A stretch of 43,047 nt of DNA from Bacteroidales bacterium (lineage in GTDB: Bacteria > Bacteroidota > Bacteroidia > Bacteroidales > JAEINX01). The notes below the pieces were generated by a model. That model saw nothing but the letters and a program-made list of their open reading frames with translations, ran no database searches and was not told the origin of the DNA. Location: contig JAEINX010000023.1 of NCBI GenBank assembly GCA_016342645.1, forward strand, positions 1 through 43,047. Direction: 5' to 3'. Position numbers and translations under genes: made by a program. Shown here in pieces: positions 32,942 through 40,792 of the stretch (positions are counted from its first letter, which is position 1; every line of letters begins with the position of its first letter).

Positions 32942-33063
32942 CCATTTTAACTCAATTCATGCGGCATTTCAGCACTTCGTTGAAGCATTTCGGAACGTTC
33001 TTATAGTATTTCAGTCCGAAATTTTAATATTTTACCGTCAAGCACTCAAAGTATTTTACCATG
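32942..33063 (+). repeat. 21-bp array, core GYATTTCAG
   Basis: Units begin at 32942, 32964, 32985, 33006, 33027 and 33051 (spacing 22, 21, 21, 21, 24). Cores are CCATTTT, GCATTTC, GCATTTC, GTATTTC, ATATTTT and GTATTTT, with unrelated bases between. It lies in the 412-bp divergent gap 32723-33134; the rest of that gap is AT-rich, with no clear promoter box found. Confidence 0.7.
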
Positions 33064-33134
33064 GAACACAAAAAATAATTGTAACATAAGTTAATTTTAG
33101 ACGTCAGTATTAAGTGAATACAAAATGTAATGCT

Positions 33135-35528
33135 ATGCTCAAAAATATCTTTAAAACAACTTTCAGGTTTTTAATCCGAAACAAAGGATTTTCGTTTATT
33201 AATATTCTCGGTTTATCAATTGGGATAGCTGTTAGTATAATAGGAATGTTATATGTAATTAATGAGTTAAGCTACGATAGATATAATAAAAACTCGGATA
33301 GAATTTATCGTTTTGCGGTTGATGCACTTGCAGGAAACACTGCAATATATCAAACATTTACTCCGGCAGTTTTGCCAGGTGCTCTTTATGACGAATTTCC
33401 CGAAATAGAAAAAATTACTCGAATTGCAAGCTTTGATGAACAAAATTTCAAATATGATGAGAAAGTTTTTATAGAAAACAATGTTTTCGTTGTTGATTCA
33501 ACATTTTTTGAGATTTTCACTTTAGCTGTAACCGAAGGAATGGATTCAAAATTATTATATGAGCCATACACTGCCGTGATTACTGAGAATACTGCCAAAA
33601 AATATTTTGGAAATGAAGACCCGATAAATAAAATTATCAGAAATGATACTACTAATTTTAAAGTTATTGCGGTGATTGAAGATGTGCCTGAGAATTCGCA
33701 TTTTCATTTTAACATTGCTCTGGCCTTGACAAGTTTTGACGGCTTTTATAATAATCCTGCTTGGTTTGCAAATAATTTCAGGAACTATTTTTTACTAAAC
33801 GAAAACTATAATTATAAGGATTTAGAGGCAAAATTACCTGATTTCACAAATAAATATCTTTTTGGCGGGAATTATGATAAATTAGCCGAGAAGGGAAGCA
33901 AGTGGGAATATTATCTTCAACCGCTTCTTTCAATTCATCTTAACTCTGATTTGAGAGGCGAATTTGAAGCAAATGGGAGGAAGGAATATGTTTATATTTT
34001 CCTAATAATTTCAATTTTTATACTTTTTATTGCCATAATAAATTTCATCAATCTTGCAACGGCAACTGCAACAAAACGATCGAAAGAAGTTGGAGTGAAA
34101 AAAACATTTGGGGTAAACAGAAATGAACTTATAAACCAATTTATAAGTGAATCATTAGTAACCAGTTTTATTTCACTTATTGTTGCCTTGTTTTTTGTGG
34201 AATTAATTTTGGCGTTTTTACGTGATTATGAAGGAATAAAAATGTCGATGCATTATTTTGATAATTTGTACACCATTCCGGCTTTAGTAATTCTTGCATT
34301 ATTTATAGGATTTCTTTCAGGCTTTTATCCGGCAATCGTAATGTCGTCTTTTAAACCGGTTTTTGCTTTGAAAAATCAGCTTCAAAAGGGGAGTAAGTCG
34401 CCATGGTTAAGGAATATACTTGTTGTTTTTCAGTTTTGTGCTTCTATTGTTTTGATAATAGGAACCTTTGTGATCTATAATCAATTACAATTATTACAAA
34501 AAGATAATTTGGGTTTTGATACCGAAAGAGTGATTGTAATTAAAAACCCATCGGCTTTGGATAATAGTCAGGAATCATTCAAAAATGATCTTGAAAATCT
34601 GACATTTGTGAATAGTGCCTCATATTCATTTCGATTGCCCGGCGAAAGATTTATAAATCTTGGTTTTGGTGCTGAGGATTTTGAAGGAGGTTATACACTA
34701 AATCTTACTGCCTGCGATGAAGATTTTGTTGATGTAATGAAATTTGAGATAAAAGACGGACGTTTCTTTTCAAAAGAATTCGGAACTGATACTGCTGCTA
34801 TTATTATTAATGAAGAAGCATTAAAACTGCTCGCTTATGATGAACCGATCGAAAAAAAACTGAATACCTGGGGTGATCCTCCAATTTACTTTAATATTAT
34901 TGGTATTATTAAAGATATTCATTACGAATCAAAGCACCAAAAAGTTCATCCAATGGGTTTTATTAATATGAATTCTTCTTTGGGAATTAATCCCGGAAAT
35001 ATTAGCGTTAGAGTTGGGCCGGGTGATTACAGACTTATGATTGAACAATTAGGCGACTTATGGAATAAATATTCTTCTGAAATTCCTTTCGAATATTCGT
35101 TTTTTGATGAAGATTATAATCAGCTTTACCGGAATGAATCGAATACCCGAAAACTCTTTTTTGCTTTTTCGTTTTTAGCAATATTCATTGCCTGTCTCGG
35201 ATTATTAGGGCTTGCTTCATTTTTAGTACAACAAAAAACTAAAGAAATCGGGATTAGAAAAACTTTTGGGGCTTCTCCTTTTACAATTACTATGCAATTG
35301 ACCAAAAAATTTATTCAGTGGGTAATTGTTGCTAATGTAATAGCATGGCCTTTAGCATGGTATTTTTTCAATTCATGGTTAAATAATTTTTCTTACAGAT
35401 GTAGTATTGAATGGTGGTTTTTTGTAATCGCCGGAATTATATCTTTGTTTATTGCTTTAATTACGGTTAGCTATCAAACAATTAAAGCATCAAGGGCAAA
35501 TCCAATTGATGCATTGCGTTATGAATAA
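33135..35528 (+). CDS. MacB/FtsX-type ABC transporter permease
   Basis: 797 residues from the ATG at 33135 (MLKNIFKTTFRFLIRNKGFS); the longer frame starts at GTG 33114. The plan is typical of the large Bacteroidota permeases: membrane helix at about 20-40 (FINILGLSIGIAVSIIGMLY), a MacB-type periplasmic domain to about 270, three FtsX helices at about 280-400 with RSKEVGVKKTFGVNRNELI, a second periplasmic domain, and three C-terminal helices with TKEIGIRKTFGASPFTI. Such permeases need a separate LolD/MacB ATPase, which is not adjacent. Likely roles are lipoprotein, peptide or drug export. Confidence 0.88.
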   Translation: MLKNIFKTTFRFLIRNKGFSFINILGLSIGIAVSIIGMLYVINELSYDRYNKNSDRIYRFAVDALAGNTAIYQTFTPAVLPGALYDEFPEIEKITRIASFDEQNFKYDEKVFIENNVFVVDSTFFEIFTLAVTEGMDSKLLYEPYTAVITENTAKKYFGNEDPINKIIRNDTTNFKVIAVIEDVPENSHFHFNIALALTSFDGFYNNPAWFANNFRNYFLLNENYNYKDLEAKLPDFTNKYLFGGNYDKLAEKGSKWEYYLQPLLSIHLNSDLRGEFEANGRKEYVYIFLIISIFILFIAIINFINLATATATKRSKEVGVKKTFGVNRNELINQFISESLVTSFISLIVALFFVELILAFLRDYEGIKMSMHYFDNLYTIPALVILALFIGFLSGFYPAIVMSSFKPVFALKNQLQKGSKSPWLRNILVVFQFCASIVLIIGTFVIYNQLQLLQKDNLGFDTERVIVIKNPSALDNSQESFKNDLENLTFVNSASYSFRLPGERFINLGFGAEDFEGGYTLNLTACDEDFVDVMKFEIKDGRFFSKEFGTDTAAIIINEEALKLLAYDEPIEKKLNTWGDPPIYFNIIGIIKDIHYESKHQKVHPMGFINMNSSLGINPGNISVRVGPGDYRLMIEQLGDLWNKYSSEIPFEYSFFDEDYNQLYRNESNTRKLFFAFSFLAIFIACLGLLGLASFLVQQKTKEIGIRKTFGASPFTITMQLTKKFIQWVIVANVIAWPLAWYFFNSWLNNFSYRCSIEWWFFVIAGIISLFIALITVSYQTIKASRANPIDALRYE

Positions 35529-35700
35529 GGAATGTTTTCCTTTAAATTCGAAGTAGATCCTCCCTTTTAATATTGAAACAAAATATTATTTCTTTATTTA
35601 TTGTTTTGTTTAACAAAAAATTAACAAATCCACAGTCTAAGAATTTGAAATTAAATTAAATTTAATTAGCTAAGATTGAGGATAAGTTATTTTAAAACAT

Positions 35701-35708
35701 TATTTTTG
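35701..35708 (+). promoter_or_regulatory. -7 box TATTTTTG for the CheR gene
   Basis: TAnnTTTG 18 bp before the ATG at 35727. It lies inside the longer TTG-started frame and so supports the shorter start. TTG at 35676-35678 could serve as a -33 element (22-bp spacer). Confidence 0.5.
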
Positions 35709-35726
35709 TTGCAATCTCACTGCGAA

Positions 35727-36572
35727 ATGGAAGAAATATCTTATAATGAAATAGCAATTATTCTTAATTTATTAAAAAGTAAACGTGGTTTTGATTTTAC
35801 GGGAAACAAACATTCGATGCTTGAACGAAGAATAAAGAAAAGATTGTTAGCCACAAAAACAAAAACTTACAAAGATTATCACTTATTTATTAATGAAAAC
35901 CCTAAAGAACTTGACAAGTTAATTGATGTTTTGACAATTAATGTCAGTAGTTTTTTCAGGGATCCGATTGTTTTTGAATACTTTTCTTCAAAAATCCTTC
36001 CTACTCTTGTTGTTGAAAAATTGAAGAAAAAGGATAAATCAATCAGGATATGGTCTGCCGGATGTTCATCAGGAGAAGAGCCTTATTCCATTGCAATTGA
36101 GTTGAAAGAATACTTTAAAAAAGAATCTTTGAACTTTGATGTCAGTATTTTTGCTACAGAAATTGATAATAAGTCCTTAAAAACAGCTATTGATGGAAAA
36201 TATTCTTATGATAGAATTAAGAACATTAGAGTTGATTATTTAAACAAATATTTTAATGTCAAAGATGATTTATATATTCTGAAAAATGAGATTAAGAAAA
36301 TGGTTCAATTTTCATTTTTTGACATTCTTGATAAAAAGTATTTAGTTCCGCCTGAAAGTATTTTTGGGGATTTTGATATTGTATTTTGCAGAAATGTTTT
36401 AATATATTTTGATTATAATTATCAAGAAATTATATTTACCAAGCTCTATAAATCATTAAATTCTAAAGGGTATTTAATTTTTGGTGAAGCTGAAGCACCT
36501 ATTGAAAAATTTATAAACGAATTTAATAAAGAAAATGCATATTTTAAGATATATAGAAAAAATGAGTACTAA
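35727..36572 (+). CDS. CheR-type methyltransferase
   Basis: 281 residues from the ATG at 35727. The N-terminal helical CheR_N domain covers about 1-70. The SAM-dependent domain shows LTINVSSFFRDPIVFEYF (the CheR SFFRD motif), IRIWSAGCSSGEEPYSIAI for SAM binding (around 107-124), IFATEIDNKSLK, and DIVFCRNVLIYFD near the end. CheR methylates glutamates on chemoreceptors, but no receptor, CheA, CheW or CheB is here. It opens a signalling locus with a PAS protein and two hybrid kinases, so it may modify one of those coiled-coil proteins or act in adaptation of a non-motility pathway (inference). Confidence 0.88.
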   Translation: MEEISYNEIAIILNLLKSKRGFDFTGNKHSMLERRIKKRLLATKTKTYKDYHLFINENPKELDKLIDVLTINVSSFFRDPIVFEYFSSKILPTLVVEKLKKKDKSIRIWSAGCSSGEEPYSIAIELKEYFKKESLNFDVSIFATEIDNKSLKTAIDGKYSYDRIKNIRVDYLNKYFNVKDDLYILKNEIKKMVQFSFFDILDKKYLVPPESIFGDFDIVFCRNVLIYFDYNYQEIIFTKLYKSLNSKGYLIFGEAEAPIEKFINEFNKENAYFKIYRKNEY

Positions 36573-36580
36573 GGTTTCAA

Positions 36581-36628
36581 GTTTTAGGTTCTGATTTTCA
36601 AGTTAAACCTAAAATCCAAACCTAAAAC
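36581..36628. repeat. 10-bp inverted repeat with AAACCTAAAA words
   Basis: GTTTTAGGTT (36581-36590) is the exact complement of AACCTAAAAC (36619-36628); a second near copy AACCTAAAAT lies at 36606-36615. It occupies the 71-bp gap between the CheR and PAS genes and could form alternative hairpins. Confidence 0.5.
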
Positions 36629-36643
36629 CTTTAAATTTAAATT

Positions 36644-37291
36644 ATGGAAAATCTTGATACTAAAACCAAAGAGCAGCTTTTAAAAGAGATAGAAGCTTTA
36701 AAGCTTAGAATTACACAATTTGAACAAGCTGAGAAAAAGGCAATTGAAGAAAGGAATAAAACACAGCAGTACCTAAAAATTGCTGATGTTATGCTGGTAA
36801 GTATTGATTTATCAGGATTAGTTCAACTTATAAATCCTAAAGGCTGTGAAGTTTTGGGGTATTCTGAAGAAGAAATATTAGGACATAATTGGTTTGATAA
36901 TTTTCTCCCTGAACGTATTAGGGAGAATGTCAAAGTGGTTGCAAAAAAAGTATTCACTGGAGAAATGGAATCGGTTAAATATTATGAAAATGAAATACTC
37001 ACAAAATCAGGAAGTGAAAGATTAATAGCCTGGCATAATGCTGTTTTGACGGATGATATGGGAAATATAATCGGGACACTCAGTTCAGGTGAGGATATCA
37101 CTGAACGTAAAAATGCTGAAAAGGAATTATTAAAACATCGTGAGAGATTTGAAGAATTAGTAAATGAAAGAACCAAAGAACTGGAAGAAAAAAACAAGGA
37201 ACTTGATAGAGCTTTAAAAGTATTTGTTGGTAGAGAGTTAACTATAAAAAACCTGCAAAATAAAGTCCTTGCACTTGGAGGAAAATTATAA
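36644..37291 (+). CDS. PAS-domain protein between two coiled coils, no output domain
   Basis: 215 residues. An N-terminal coiled coil spans about 5-45, one PAS domain about 46-155 (VMLVSIDLSGLVQLINPKGC, GYSEEEILGHNWFDNFLPE, GEDITERKNAEKEL), and a second coiled coil about 156-200 (FEELVNERTKELEEKNKELD). There is no kinase, receiver, GGDEF or HTH domain. Its stop is 12 bp before the hybrid kinase gene, so they are cotranscribed; the coiled-coil end resembles a signalling helix that would normally lead into a histidine kinase. It may dimerise with the neighbouring kinase as a separate sensor subunit. Confidence 0.82.
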   Translation: MENLDTKTKEQLLKEIEALKLRITQFEQAEKKAIEERNKTQQYLKIADVMLVSIDLSGLVQLINPKGCEVLGYSEEEILGHNWFDNFLPERIRENVKVVAKKVFTGEMESVKYYENEILTKSGSERLIAWHNAVLTDDMGNIIGTLSSGEDITERKNAEKELLKHRERFEELVNERTKELEEKNKELDRALKVFVGRELTIKNLQNKVLALGGKL

Positions 37292-37303
37292 AACCCGAAA
37301 AAC

Positions 37304-40300
37304 ATGAGACAAAAAATTAAATTAAAACTATTTTCGTTTAAAAGTATAAGGACCAACCTCATCTTTTGGTTTCTTTTTTTGGCCTTAGCACCTCTATTTA
37401 TAGGAATTCTAATTAGCTTTACGCAGGAGAAACGTTCAATCGAAAATGAAACTTTTAATAAACTAATCACAATTCGCGATTTAAAAGTGCAGCAACTAGA
37501 ACGTTGGTTTAACGAGAGGTTGGGAGATATTCAAGAGTTAGCAAGTGATTTTGAGATCAGGGCTCTTGAGGATGTTTTTGGAAAAGAAAAAAAATCTTCC
37601 GAAGATATTGAAAAAATTGAAATCGTCACTGAACATTTAAAGAGGAGCTTGAAATACTTTAACAACAATTATAGTGAAATATTTATTGTTGGGGCTAAAA
37701 CGGGATTAGTCGAAATAGGAACAAATCAGGATAATATAGGTGGAAATAAATCTCATAACTCATATTTTACAGTCCCTTTAGAAAGCGGCGAAATTTTTAT
37801 TAAAGATATTTATTATTCAAATACTTCTAATAAAGCCGAGATGACCATTTCAATACCAATTTTTTGCTTAGAGCATAATACTCATGTTATTGGAATTTTA
37901 GTATCACGGATAAACCTTGAAAAATCGCTTTATGAATTGCTGCTTAACAGGGTCGGTTTAGGTGAAACCGGCGAAACGCTAATAGTTAATGAGGATGTAA
38001 TGGCTTTGAATGATCTGCGTTGGTATGAAAAAGCCCCACTTAAATTAAAAATAGATGCCGAACCCGCATTAAATGCTTCACAGGGTAAAACCGGCATTAT
38101 CAAAACTTTGGATTATCGCGGTGAAGAGGTTCTGGCTGCTTATACAAATATTCCAAGAACAGGATGGGGGGTAATCTGTAAGCAGGATATATATGAATTG
38201 AACGAACCGATCAGAATGTTATTAAAGAACTTTGTTGTTCTATTAATTGTTTCTGTTATCATTATTGTTTTATTAGTTTTTTGGATCAGTAAACGAATAT
38301 CGAAACCTATTTTTGAAATGAACAATGTTGCCCGTAAGATCAAGGCTGGGGATTATTCAGCAAGAAATATAGTACTTTCAAGGGATGAACTTGGTTCACT
38401 TGCAGGTTCTATTAATGAAATGGTTTCGTCAATTGAATCACGAAATGCAATACAAAAAGGAGTTACAAAAATTTCAGAAGGAATGGTCGGACAGGCATCT
38501 ATGCAAATTTTTTGTTCTAAATTGCTTAAGCTATTAATGAAAATTGTGGAAGCCAATATGGCAACATTTTATATTGTGAATGAAGAAAGTGGGGAATTTG
38601 AACATATTGCATCAATAGGAGCAAACAAAAAACTTTTAAAACCTTTTAGTGAAAAAAATCCTGAAGGTGAAATTGGTAATGCCATTTTAACTAAAAGCAT
38701 ATATTACCTTCATGATATTCCTGAAAACACTATTTTCAAATTTAAAACTATTAGTGGAGAAGTTATCCCAAAAGAAATAATTACGATACCTATTTTAGTT
38801 GAAGACGTAGTTGTAGCTATTATTTCACTTGTGAGTATAAAAAAATTCAACAATGATGCACTTGAAATAATTAAACAATCGTGGATGAATATAAATTCTT
38901 CATATTTGAGTTTACTTGGCAGTGAAAGAACCCGAATTCTTGCCGAGCATCTTTATAAGATTAATCAACAACTTGAAACCAAATCTGAAGAATTGCAAAA
39001 TCAGACTGAAGAATTGCAAAATCAGGCTGAGGAATTACAAGAAACTTCCAATGAATTACAAGAGCAAAATCTTGAGTTGGAGCATCAAAGAAAGCATGTT
39101 GAAGAAGCCAATCGGATGAAAAGCGATTTTCTTTCAAATATGAGCCACGAGCTAAGAACTCCGCTGAATTCCATTCTTGCTCTTTCTCGCGTATTAATTA
39201 TGCAGGCTAAAGCAAAACTCAATGATGAAGAAAATAATTACCTCGAAATTGTTGAACGTAACGGCAAGCAACTTCTGTCGCTAATTAATGATATTCTTGA
39301 TCTTTCAAAAATTGAATCCGGTAAAATAGACATTCATCCTGAATTCGTCTCAATTAATTATATTTTAAATATTATTAAAGAAAATATGCAATCGCTTGCT
39401 GATGAAAAATCTATTAATCTCAATCTTCAAATACCCGAAAACTTACCTAAGGTTGAGACTGACGAAAGCCGATTGCATCAGGCAGTATTAAATATTGTTA
39501 GCAATGCCGTAAAATTTACCCAGGTAGGATCAGTAGATATTTCTGTTAAAAGCAATCAAGAAACAATTAATATCGAAGTCAAAGATACCGGAATTGGAAT
39601 CTCAGCCAAGGATATTCCTTACATTTTTGATGAGTTTCGACAAGTTGACGGTTCTACTTCCCGTCAGTTTGAAGGAACCGGGCTCGGCCTTGCTATCGCC
39701 TCTAAAATGATTAAAATACTTGGAGGTAATATTAAAGTTGAAAGCAAATTGGGTGAAGGCTCAATATTCAGAATTTCACTTCCAATTATTTGGCATAAAA
39801 AAAGTGAGTTTCCTCAATATTTGAAACTTAAGGATACTATTTCACAAAAGGAAAGTAACACAATTCTGAAAAACATAGAAAAATCCAATTCAAAAAAACG
39901 TATTCTCATAGTTGAGGATAATGAGGTTTCTATTATTCAATTAAAAAATATTTTGGAAAATGAAAACTATATAGTTGATATTGCACATGGGGGCAAAGAA
40001 GCTCTGGATTACGTTAAAGAAACTGTCCCTGATGGAATTATTCTCGATTTAATGATGCCTGAAGTTGATGGTTTCGAAGTTCTCGAAAAAATTAGAAATA
40101 CGGAAAGAACCGAAAAAATTCCGGTTTTGATTTTAACGGCAAAAGATCTTACTAAAGATGATCTGAAAAAACTTCGTTCAAATAATATTCAACAATTAAT
40201 ATTTAAAGGCGATATTGATAAAAATGGTTTGCTACTTAAAGTAAAACATATGGTAGGTATTGCGCCGAATCAAAAATCAAAGAATATAGAAATTAAAAAA

Positions 40301-40717
40301 GAAGGAAATAAAGATTATGAAAAAAAGAAAAAAATATCATCAAATTCCGGTATTCCACATGCTTTAATTGTTGAGGATAATCCTGATAATATGACGACGA
40401 TCAAAGCAATATTATCAGAGAAATTTAATATTTCGGAAGCAGTTGACGGTGAACAGGGATTAATGAAAACTCAGTCTCTGATGCCTGATATTGTTCTTCT
40501 TGACATGGCTCTGCCAATAATGGCTGGGGAAGAAGTTGTTAAAATTCTAAAGAATAATGAAAAAACACGTAATATTCCGGTTATTGCCCTGACAGCAAGA
40601 GCAATGAAAGAGGATAAAGAAAAATTCATGGCTGCAGGCTGTGATGGATATATACCAAAACCAATTGATCCGGAGGCTCTTCTTGGGAAAATTTGGGAAT
40701 TGATAAATAACGATTAA
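37304..40717 (+). CDS. hybrid histidine kinase with two receiver domains
   Basis: 1137 residues. Membrane helix at about 18-40, extracytoplasmic Cache-like sensor at about 45-300, second helix at about 305-327, HAMP to about 380, GAF-like domain at about 385-535, heptad-rich coiled coil at about 545-600, then HisKA with His615 (SNMSHELRTPLN), HATPase (NAVKFT near 733, DTGIGIS near 768, GTGLGLAIA near 797), and two receivers: REC1 with Asp915 (GIILDLMMPEVDG) and REC2 with Asp1067 (VLLDMALPIMAG). A sensor for a small external ligand is likely from the Cache fold. REC1 has an atypical end (QLIFKGDIDKNG instead of Lys-Pro). Cotranscribed with the PAS gene. Confidence 0.9.
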   Translation: MRQKIKLKLFSFKSIRTNLIFWFLFLALAPLFIGILISFTQEKRSIENETFNKLITIRDLKVQQLERWFNERLGDIQELASDFEIRALEDVFGKEKKSSEDIEKIEIVTEHLKRSLKYFNNNYSEIFIVGAKTGLVEIGTNQDNIGGNKSHNSYFTVPLESGEIFIKDIYYSNTSNKAEMTISIPIFCLEHNTHVIGILVSRINLEKSLYELLLNRVGLGETGETLIVNEDVMALNDLRWYEKAPLKLKIDAEPALNASQGKTGIIKTLDYRGEEVLAAYTNIPRTGWGVICKQDIYELNEPIRMLLKNFVVLLIVSVIIIVLLVFWISKRISKPIFEMNNVARKIKAGDYSARNIVLSRDELGSLAGSINEMVSSIESRNAIQKGVTKISEGMVGQASMQIFCSKLLKLLMKIVEANMATFYIVNEESGEFEHIASIGANKKLLKPFSEKNPEGEIGNAILTKSIYYLHDIPENTIFKFKTISGEVIPKEIITIPILVEDVVVAIISLVSIKKFNNDALEIIKQSWMNINSSYLSLLGSERTRILAEHLYKINQQLETKSEELQNQTEELQNQAEELQETSNELQEQNLELEHQRKHVEEANRMKSDFLSNMSHELRTPLNSILALSRVLIMQAKAKLNDEENNYLEIVERNGKQLLSLINDILDLSKIESGKIDIHPEFVSINYILNIIKENMQSLADEKSINLNLQIPENLPKVETDESRLHQAVLNIVSNAVKFTQVGSVDISVKSNQETINIEVKDTGIGISAKDIPYIFDEFRQVDGSTSRQFEGTGLGLAIASKMIKILGGNIKVESKLGEGSIFRISLPIIWHKKSEFPQYLKLKDTISQKESNTILKNIEKSNSKKRILIVEDNEVSIIQLKNILENENYIVDIAHGGKEALDYVKETVPDGIILDLMMPEVDGFEVLEKIRNTERTEKIPVLILTAKDLTKDDLKKLRSNNIQQLIFKGDIDKNGLLLKVKHMVGIAPNQKSKNIEIKKEGNKDYEKKKKISSNSGIPHALIVEDNPDNMTTIKAILSEKFNISEAVDGEQGLMKTQSLMPDIVLLDMALPIMAGEEVVKILKNNEKTRNIPVIALTARAMKEDKEKFMAAGCDGYIPKPIDPEALLGKIWELINND

Positions 40718-40792
40718 AGAACTATTAAATTATCATTTAAATAGGAAATAAAAAAAATAGATGACTAAAATTGACTAAATTAAAACGAAATT

